Shown here in pieces: positions 53,902 to 64,000 of a stretch of 64,000 nt of DNA; the first letter of the stretch is position 1, and each line of letters begins with the position of its first letter. The stretch is taken from contig NZ_JAETWB010000005.1 in the NCBI RefSeq assembly GCF_016773205.1, positions 124,001 through 188,000 on the forward strand, given 5' to 3'. The position numbers and the translations under genes were made by a program. The notes beneath the pieces are model-generated. The model saw only the letters and a program-made list of their open reading frames with translations. It searched no databases and was not told where the DNA came from. Source of the DNA: Belnapia arida (GTDB taxonomy: Bacteria > Pseudomonadota > Alphaproteobacteria > Acetobacterales > Acetobacteraceae).

Positions 53902-54975
53902 CTACCAGGCAGGCGCCATGCGGATCTGCGCCGGCAGCGCCGCATGCTTGCCCGGGAGGAGGTAGAGGCGGGCGAAGGTGGCGGCCGCCGCGACGCCGAG
54001 GCCGGCGCGGTGCAGCCTGCCGACGAGGCCGCCGCGGGCCTTGGCCGCCGTCATCTTCTGCGTGATGCGGAAGAGACGGTCGAAGCCGCGGCGCATGGCC
54101 GGGTGGTCGGTATCGAGCGTCACCGGGAAGACCTGCTTGCAGATCTCGGTGCAGGTGTCGAAGACCTGGTAGTCGTAGTCGGACGGCGTCATGCCGAGGG
54201 CCTTGTGGAACTCCGGCCGAGCGTGGTCGCGCACATACATCGTCGCATAGACGGCAAGCTGGAAGAACTTAACCCAGAGCTTATTGCGGCCTTCGAGAAG
54301 CTTCGGGTTGGCGCGCATCAGCAGGGCGAAGGCCTCGCCGTGGCGGAACTCGTCGTTGCACCACTTCTCGAACCACAGAAAGATCGGGTGGAAGCGCAGC
54401 TCCGGATGCCGCTCGAACTGGCGGAAGATGGTGATGTAGCGGGCATAGCCGATCTTCTCGCTGAGGTAGGTGGCATAGAAGATGAACTTCGGCTGGAAGT
54501 AGTGGTACTTCTTCGCCTTGGTGAGGAAGCCGAGGTCGACGCCGATGCCGATGTCCTTCAGCGCGTCGTTGATGAAGCCAGCATGGCGCGCCTCGTCGCG
54601 GCTCATCACGCCGAAGAGGTCGCGCATGTCGGGGTTCTTCACCCGCTTGCGGATCTCGGCATAAAGCACGCAACCCGAGAATTCGGCGGTGACGGAGCTG
54701 ACGAGGAACTCGACCAGCTCCTTCTGCAGGAGCTCGGGCAGCGCATCGAGCCTGAACTCGTCGAAGGCCTCGGTGCGGACGAAATGGCCCTTGTTGGGGT
54801 CGGCGTGGAATTCGGCCATCAGCGCGTCCCATTCGGCGCGCAGGCTGCCGACATCGATGCGGTCCATGGCGTCGAAGTCGGTGGTGTAGAAGCGCGGGCT
54901 GAGGACGGTGTCGGTCGTCGCCTCGCGGGTGACGGCGTTGACCGGCCGGCGCGGTGCGGGAGTTACGGCGTTCAT
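53902..54975 (-). CDS. acsF: Aerobic Mg-protoporphyrin IX monomethyl ester oxidative cyclase
   Basis: Diiron enzyme of 357 aa that forms the isocyclic ring E using O2. Diiron-ligand motifs are visible: [35 protein letters not shown] with ExxH, and [18 protein letters not shown] with a second ExxH-like motif. The N-terminus [20 protein letters not shown] is typical. The start at 54975 overlaps the stop of orf103 as ATGA. No anaerobic bchE is seen in the window, so ring closure as encoded here needs oxygen. Confidence 0.97.
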   Translation of the reverse strand: MNAVTPAPRRPVNAVTREATTDTVLSPRFYTTDFDAMDRIDVGSLRAEWDALMAEFHADPNKGHFVRTEAFDEFRLDALPELLQKELVEFLVSSVTAEFSGCVLYAEIRKRVKNPDMRDLFGVMSRDEARHAGFINDALKDIGIGVDLGFLTKAKKYHYFQPKFIFYATYLSEKIGYARYITIFRQFERHPELRFHPIFLWFEKWCNDEFRHGEAFALLMRANPKLLEGRNKLWVKFFQLAVYATMYVRDHARPEFHKALGMTPSDYDYQVFDTCTEICKQVFPVTLDTDHPAMRRGFDRLFRITQKMTAAKARGGLVGRLHRAGLGVAAAATFARLYLLPGKHAALPAQIRMAPAW

Positions 54976-55283
54976 GGCGCTTCCTTGGGCTCGAAGCCGC
55001 AATGGTAGAGTTCGGTCAGCTCCAGGATGGCGGAGGCCTCGGTCCAGGCGCGCTCCAGCCAGCCCGCGCGGATGACGGTGGCGCGGGCCTCGAAGCGCAT
55101 CGTAGCACCTGGGGCGACATGGTTGGGCAGGCCATGGACGAGGACGCGGTCGCCGGGGCGGAGCTGCACGCCTTCAGGAATGGCATGGGCGTGCAGACTG
55201 TCGAAGGTCTGCTCGATATCGATGGTGCAGGGCACCTCGAAGCGGCGACCGCCGGTGAGGCGGGATAGCAGGCCGAGGCTCAT
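54972..55283 (-). CDS. Conserved PGC protein of unknown function between puhC and acsF
   Basis: Soluble protein of 103 aa: [20 protein letters not shown], then [20 protein letters not shown] and [20 protein letters not shown], ending [17 protein letters not shown] small ORF sits at this place in many purple-bacterial gene clusters, but no activity is established to my knowledge. It overlaps puhC upstream and acsF downstream, each by four bases, so it is made with them in fixed proportion. A role as a cyclase partner or assembly factor is possible; nothing in the sequence proves it. Confidence 0.8.
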   Translation of the reverse strand: MSLGLLSRLTGGRRFEVPCTIDIEQTFDSLHAHAIPEGVQLRPGDRVLVHGLPNHVAPGATMRFEARATVIRAGWLERAWTEASAILELTELYHCGFEPKEAP

Positions 55284-55738
55284 GGCAGGGCCCTCCCCGC
55301 GGTCAGCAGCCGGGCGAAGGCTTCCATGTTCGTTGGGCCGAAGGCCTCGAGGCCGATGCTGGCGCCGGTTGCCGGGTCTTCCAGCGTCAGCCTGCCATCG
55401 GGCCAGGCTGCGAGGCGGAAGGGCGCGCGGCCGGCGATCTCCTCGCGGCGGCGGTCGCGCACCAGGGCGCGCAGCGCGCCGCGGACGAAGCCGTTGGTGC
55501 CGGGCTCCAGCACGGCGATGTCGCGGCCGGCTTCCGCGTCGCGGACGAGGATGGCGCCGTCGGCGCGGTCCTCGAAGCCGAGGCTGCGGGTGAGCGTCGG
55601 CGTCTCGTTTCGTGGCGCGGTGGTGCCGGCGCCAGCCATGCGTCCGAGGCCGGTGGCGACGAGGACCGTGAGGATGAGCAGGCCGGCGCCGATCAGCGGC
55701 CCGCGCGGCACCGGCATGTCGTGGGAATGGCTGCGCAT
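55280..55738 (-). CDS. puhC: Photosynthetic complex assembly protein PuhC
   Basis: Single-span membrane protein of 152 aa. A basic/His N-terminus (MRSHSHDMPVPRGPLIGAGL) leads into one helix (about 13-33), and the rest is a periplasmic domain with RSLGFEDRADGAILVRDAEA and NGFVRGALRALVRDRR, the PuhC core motif, then EAFGPTNMEAFARLL at the end. PuhC assists assembly or reorganisation of the LH1-reaction-centre core. It starts 11 bases after puhB and overlaps orf103 by four bases. Confidence 0.92.
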   Translation of the reverse strand: MRSHSHDMPVPRGPLIGAGLLILTVLVATGLGRMAGAGTTAPRNETPTLTRSLGFEDRADGAILVRDAEAGRDIAVLEPGTNGFVRGALRALVRDRRREEIAGRAPFRLAAWPDGRLTLEDPATGASIGLEAFGPTNMEAFARLLTAGRALP

Positions 55739-55749
55739 CTTCCCTCTCC

Positions 55750-56400
55750 TCAGGCCGCGGCCGTCTGCGGGCCGGTTGTGGCCCCGGCGGAAGTGGCGGA
55801 GGCGACCGGACGGACCGGCATCGCCGCCGCCGCGGCCAGGGCCCGCGACAGGATCTGCGCCACCGCTTCCACATCCGGGATCGCGCGCAGCGCAGGCTCG
55901 GGACGAGCGTAGCGCCACGGACGGACATGCGGCCAGAAGAAGATGTAGGAAATGCGTTGGCGCGGCGCGATCGTCAGCGTCAGGTCGCCGCTGCCATCGG
56001 CATGGCGACGAAGCGCCGCGGCCTCGATGGCGGCGAAGGGGATGTTCACCGTCATCGACAGCGCGATGCCGATACGGAAGACGATGCGCCTGCTGGTGAT
56101 GGTGTAGGCGCTGGTGCGCGCCACCAGCACGGCGAGCAGCAGGATCAGTGCCAGCGCCACCAGGGCGAAGGGCAGGAACCAGGCGGCATCGCGCAGCGCG
56201 ACCGGCAGGCTCGCACCATCCATCAGCGAGGCGGTGCAGCGGGCGCCGAGCAGCAGCGCGAAATAGAGGGCGAGGCCGCGGAGATGCAGGCCGCGCCGGG
56301 CATAAAGGCGCCAGTCGGGCGCACCCTGCCAAAGGATCGCTTCATTGGCCGGGGGGCGCTCAGGCAGGCCCCAGACCGGCTCCAGCTCATGTTCCTGCAT
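55750..56400 (-). CDS. puhB: Photosynthetic complex assembly protein PuhB
   Basis: Membrane protein of 216 aa with a bacterial PH-like core. The N-terminus has PPANEAILWQGAPDWRLYAR, followed by three hydrophobic helices and TSAYTITSRRIVFRIGIALS, the PH-domain signature, then TIAPRQRISYIFFWPHVRPW, which is conserved in PuhB. PuhB helps assemble the reaction centre. It follows puhA after 11 bases. The C-terminal Ala-rich tail beyond about residue 190 is variable. Confidence 0.94.
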   Translation of the reverse strand: MQEHELEPVWGLPERPPANEAILWQGAPDWRLYARRGLHLRGLALYFALLLGARCTASLMDGASLPVALRDAAWFLPFALVALALILLLAVLVARTSAYTITSRRIVFRIGIALSMTVNIPFAAIEAAALRRHADGSGDLTLTIAPRQRISYIFFWPHVRPWRYARPEPALRAIPDVEAVAQILSRALAAAAAMPVRPVASATSAGATTGPQTAAA

Positions 56401-56411
56401 GGCGGCCTCCT

Positions 56412-57188
56412 TCAGATGAGCGGGCCGAGGCGTTGCGGCGTGGCGTACATGTGGCCGCCGGCGAAGTAGCCGCTGATGCGGTCTTCCTCGCGCAGCGTAA
56501 TGGTGTCGGCATCCTTCAGCATCGGCGCCTCGACGAACTGGTTCGCCAGGACCGAGACGACCTTGACGATGCGGCGCTTCGCATCCACGCGGGCGAGCGC
56601 CATGGGGAAGACCACGCGGCGGGCACCGGAGGAGCCTTCGGCATCGGCCTCAAGGTAGCGCACCACGGTCTCGGAGCGGTCCACCCAGCAATCCATCACC
56701 GTGCCGGCGATGCGGCCATCGGCGGTGACGACCTGATAGCCGCGCGGGTCCGGGTCCTGCGCGGCGAGGTAGTAGCCGGTGGCGGCGCGCAGCGGGACGA
56801 TCTTCGGCAACTGCTCGTCGAAGGTCACGTCCGGCACTTCGGCGCGGAGGGCATAGGAAGCGGGGCCGACGCCGTCCTGCATCGGGTCACCGAGGGGCTG
56901 CATCGGCGCGCCGGGCCAGGGAGCAGTCGGGATCAGGATTCCATCGAGGTTCCGCTCCTGCGGGCGCGGGATCCGGTGGCCCTCATGCGCGAGCTTCAGG
57001 GCCTTCGGAGCCGGGATCGGCGGGAAGCCCTGCACCTGGACATGGGGCGAACGCTCGTTCTCCAGCGGGTAGCCTTCGCGCTTGTCCTCCTGGCGGAGGT
57101 AGAGGATGAGGCCGGCGAAGAAGAGCCAGAAGGCGTAGAGCGCGACCTGCGCGACATCGATATAGCTGGTGATGGCACCGGTTTGCAT
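56412..57188 (-). CDS. puhA: Photosynthetic reaction-centre H subunit
   Basis: Protein of 258 aa with a single N-terminal membrane helix (QTGAITSYIDVAQVALYAFW through LILYLRQEDKREGYPLE) and a large cytosolic domain of the PRC-barrel type (ATGYYLAAQDPDPRGYQVVT, GTVMDCWVDRSETVVRYLEA). The H subunit caps the L/M pair and guides protons to QB. It lies 15 bases after lhaA and precedes puhB, the standard order. Confidence 0.97.
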   Translation of the reverse strand: MQTGAITSYIDVAQVALYAFWLFFAGLILYLRQEDKREGYPLENERSPHVQVQGFPPIPAPKALKLAHEGHRIPRPQERNLDGILIPTAPWPGAPMQPLGDPMQDGVGPASYALRAEVPDVTFDEQLPKIVPLRAATGYYLAAQDPDPRGYQVVTADGRIAGTVMDCWVDRSETVVRYLEADAEGSSGARRVVFPMALARVDAKRRIVKVVSVLANQFVEAPMLKDADTITLREEDRISGYFAGGHMYATPQRLGPLI

Positions 57189-57203
57189 GACGGCGTTCCT
57201 CCG

Positions 57204-58616
57204 CTAGCTCGGGGACCCGGCGAGGCCGAGCGTGGGTGTGGGCCGCGGCCGGACGACGCTGACGAGCGGGCCGATCACGGCAATGGTGGCGAAGAGCAAG
57301 ACGATCTCGAGCAGGTAGACCGCGCCGTAGCCGGTGGCGGCGACGGTGAGCGTCGTGCCGAGGCCGCCATGCATGGCGAATTCCGAGACGAGATCGCGCA
57401 GCACGCCGCCGATGGCGACGGCGCCGCCGGCGCAACTCGCCTGCACCGCACCCCAGGCGCCGAGCGCGAGGCCGGCCTGGCCGCTGCGCGCGAGGTCCAT
57501 ACAGGCCGTCAGCGTGCCGACGGTGAAGAGGCCGCTGCCGAGGCCGATCGCCACCGTGCCGAGGCCGAAGGCGACGGCGCTATCGAGGGGCGCCGCGAAG
57601 ATGACGGCGGCGAAGCCCGTGGCGCCGACGAGCGCGCCGAAGCCGGCGATACGGTGCGGGTCCGCGCCACGGCCGAGGCCGCGCGCGGCCATGGCGAAGC
57701 CGGCGATGCCGCCGCCGGCGAAGAGCGCGGTCAGCGTCGTCGTCGCGGCGACGGACAGGCCGAGGATCTGGCCGCCATAGGGCTCGAGCAGGATGTCCTG
57801 CATGCTGAAGGCGGCGGAGCCGAGGCCGATGGCGGCCAGCCGCCGGGTCCAGCGCCCCTCCCCGCGCAGGCGCCGCCAGCTCTCGACGAAGCCGGGCTGG
57901 GGGCGGCTCACGCGGGTGCGGTTCGGGTCGCGCGGCTCCTGCTTCCAAAGTGCTACGCAGTTCAGCACCATGGTGAGCAGCGCCGCGCCCTGGATCACTT
58001 GGATCAGCCGGATCTGGCTGAAATGCTGCAGCAGCGCACCGAAGCCGAGGGCGCTCACCATCATGCCGAGCAGCAGCATGAGCGAGAGCAGGGCGACGAC
58101 GCGCGGCTGGGACTCGGGCGGGGCGAGGTCGGTGGCGAGCGCCAGGCCCACCGTCTGCGTCGTGTGCAGGCCGGCGCCGACGAGGAGGAAGGCCATCGCC
58201 GCGCCGATATGGGCGACGATCGGCGGCGCGTTGCTGTCGCCCGAGAGCAGGATCAGGGCGAAGGGCATGATCGCCAAGCCGCCGAATTGCAGCAGCGTGC
58301 CCATCCAGATGTAGGGAACGCGGCGCCAGCCGAGCGCCGAGCGGTGGTTGTCGGAGCGGTGGCCGACCAGCGCGCGGAAGGGGGCGAAGAGCAGCGGCAG
58401 GGAGACCATCGTCGCCACCAGCCAGGCGGAGACGCCGAGCTCGACGATCATCACCCGGTTCAGCGTGCCGATCAGCAGCACGGAGCCCATGCCGACCGAG
58501 ACCTGGAAGAGCGAGAGGCGCAGCAGGCGGCCGAGGGGCAGTTCGGCTGAGGCGGCATCGGCGAAGGGGAGGAATTCGGGGCCGATTCTCGTCCAAGCCC
58601 GTGCGATGCGGCTCAT
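57204..58616 (-). CDS. lhaA: LH1 assembly factor LhaA, BCD-family major facilitator
   Basis: Twelve-helix membrane protein of 470 aa, related to PucC and the bacteriochlorophyll-delivery (BCD) family. Typical motifs: LGRLLRLSLFQVSVGMGSVL, NRVMIVELGVSAWLVATMVS, RALVGHRSDNHRSALGWRRV and PYIWMGTLLQFGG. It is thought to deliver bacteriochlorophyll to LH1 during assembly. Its start overlaps the bchM stop by four bases. Confidence 0.94.
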   Translation of the reverse strand: MSRIARAWTRIGPEFLPFADAASAELPLGRLLRLSLFQVSVGMGSVLLIGTLNRVMIVELGVSAWLVATMVSLPLLFAPFRALVGHRSDNHRSALGWRRVPYIWMGTLLQFGGLAIMPFALILLSGDSNAPPIVAHIGAAMAFLLVGAGLHTTQTVGLALATDLAPPESQPRVVALLSLMLLLGMMVSALGFGALLQHFSQIRLIQVIQGAALLTMVLNCVALWKQEPRDPNRTRVSRPQPGFVESWRRLRGEGRWTRRLAAIGLGSAAFSMQDILLEPYGGQILGLSVAATTTLTALFAGGGIAGFAMAARGLGRGADPHRIAGFGALVGATGFAAVIFAAPLDSAVAFGLGTVAIGLGSGLFTVGTLTACMDLARSGQAGLALGAWGAVQASCAGGAVAIGGVLRDLVSEFAMHGGLGTTLTVAATGYGAVYLLEIVLLFATIAVIGPLVSVVRPRPTPTLGLAGSPS

Positions 58617-59307
58617 CTGCGGCGCACCTCCAGGGCCTGGGAGATGTAGAAGCCGGCGGCGATGCGGCGGCTGCGGGCGGGCTGCCAGCCGGGGAGGCCG
58701 GCGGCTACGAGGCGCGCGAGGCGGCGCTCTGCGACCGGCTCGATGGCGGGCGAGCGGTCGCCGCGCGGGAAGAACTGGCCCGCGGCGTGCATCGCCGCCA
58801 GCAGCGGGGTGCGCGGGGCGAAGGTCAGCAGCATCGAGTGGCGGGTGCGGGCGGCGAGGCCGGCGAGCACCGCCACGACATCGGGTGCCCGGTAGTGGAT
58901 CAGGCTGTCCATGGCGACCACGTGGTCGAACTCGCCGAGCGCTGGGTCCTGCATGTCGCCGGTGAGGAACTCGACATGGCCGGCGCCGGTGTTGCCGGCG
59001 GCGCGCTCGGCGGCGAGCGCCACCAGGGTTGGCGAGAGGTCGATGGCGGTGACATGGGCGCCGCGGCGGGCGGCCTCGACGGCGAGCGCGCCGGTGCCGC
59101 AGCCGGCGTCCAGCAGGCGGCGGCCGGTGAGGTCGGCCGGGAGGTAGGACAGCAGCGTGGCACGCATGGAGTCGCGGCCGACGCGGACGGTGGCGCGGAC
59201 GCGGCCGACCGGGGCGGTGGAGGTGAGGCGCGTCCAGGCCTCGACGGCGGTGCGGTCGAAATAGGTCTCAAGCTCGCCGCGGCGGGCGGCGTAGGTGCTG
59301 CTCGGCA

Positions 59308-59308
<1 letters not shown>
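58613..59308 (-). CDS. bchM: Magnesium-protoporphyrin IX methyltransferase
   Basis: SAM-dependent methyltransferase of 231 aa that esterifies the C13 propionate of Mg-protoporphyrin IX. The N-terminus ELETYFDRTAVEAWTRLTST is typical. SAM motif I is RRLLDAGCGTGALAVEAARR (about 63), followed by HVTAIDLSPTLVALAAERA and EFDHVVAMDSLIHYRAPDVV. The ATG at 59308 shares a base with the bchL stop (TGATG). It precedes lhaA. Confidence 0.95.
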
Positions 59309-63798
<4,490 letters not shown>

Positions 63799-63824
<26 letters not shown>

Positions 63825-64000
63825 CGTAGAGCGCCTCGATGGTGATTGTGCCGATGCCGTGTTCGGTGGCGTAGCGCTCCGTGTTCCTGCGGGCCTTGCC
63901 GCGGACGAAGAAGGGGATCTTGCCGAGTTCGCGCTCTGCCTCGGCGGCCCAGGTGAGGGTCGCCGGGGGCGTCGGCGCGGCGGTGGCCGTGGCGGCGGCC
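63799..64000 (-). CDS. bchB: Light-independent protochlorophyllide reductase subunit B (3' end)
   Basis: The window edge cuts the gene; 66 C-terminal residues remain. [20 protein letters not shown], then [20 protein letters not shown] and [12 protein letters not shown], form the small PCP-reductase domain found at the end of BchB. With BchN it makes the catalytic core that takes electrons from BchL. Its last 26 bases overlap bchH, fitting the usual bchFNBHLM order whose earlier genes lie beyond the window. Confidence 0.93.

Noticed and set aside
56148-58550. Open frame of 800 codons on the plus strand
   Set aside because: Antisense to puhA, puhB and lhaA, all strongly supported. The sequence is low-complexity HGAEGEADGG-like text.

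Overview
The window is high-GC alphaproteobacterial DNA, most likely from an aerobic anoxygenic phototroph of the Rhodospirillales/Acetobacteraceae type. That placement is an inference from gene content and gene order; nothing here was searched against a database. About 22.2-64.0 kb holds most of a photosynthesis gene cluster (PGC): chlorophyllide reductase (bchCXYZ), the puf operon (pufBALMC), carotenoid genes (crtEF, crtDC, crtIB), Mg-chelatase (bchIDO and bchH), hemA, an O2-dependent cyclase (acsF), the puh genes, lhaA, bchM, bchL and the 3' end of bchB. Only acsF is visible for the cyclase step, ALA comes from the glycine (Shemin) route, and a HiPIP lies among the genes. Carotenoid genes crtCDEFBI without crtA point to spirilloxanthin-series carotenoids.

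Layout. 1-8.7 kb: accessory metabolism (Old Yellow Enzyme and aldo/keto reductase with a divergent LysR regulator, a MoxR/CoxE-like pair, and a TctB-TctA-TctC-type tripartite transporter). 8.7-14.9 kb: a giant multidomain glycosyltransferase with rmd and gmd (GDP-D-rhamnose supply). 15-17.7 kb: a DUF1003 membrane protein and a second MoxR/CoxE-like pair. 17.7-29.5 kb, minus strand: a duplicated-domain cytochrome c, pufCMLAB, bchZYXC, crtFE. 29.6-32.0 kb, plus strand: crtD and crtC. 32.1-40.5 kb: a block of glycan-modification genes (FkbM-type and other methyltransferases, a three-domain glycosyltransferase) that splits the carotenoid genes. 40.6-42.3 kb: small membrane proteins. 42.3-45.0 kb: crtI-crtB-orf108. 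45-46.5 kb: a membrane-anchored alpha/beta hydrolase. 46.5-64 kb: one unbroken minus-strand array bchB-H-L-M-lhaA-puhABC-orf103-acsF-puhE-hemA-HiPIP-bchI-D-O-DUF3422.

Regulation. Perfect TGTC-N10-GACA palindromes (PpsR/CrtJ type) lie in tandem over a TTGACA-N16-TAAGCT promoter of bchC, and another abuts the crtD start in the crtE/crtD divergent region. A weaker copy precedes crtI. A Fur-like 7-1-7 palindrome overlaps the hemA stop upstream of the HiPIP gene. An RNA hairpin at the pufA stop separates light-harvesting from reaction-centre genes. Many neighbours overlap by ATGA, which implies translational coupling.

The least explained items are the glycan block inside the PGC, the two three-domain glycosyltransferases, the duplicated cytochrome behind pufC, DUF3422 coupled to bchO, orf108 behind crtB, the polytopic hydrolase facing crtI, and crtC, which has no ordinary start codon where its conserved sequence begins.
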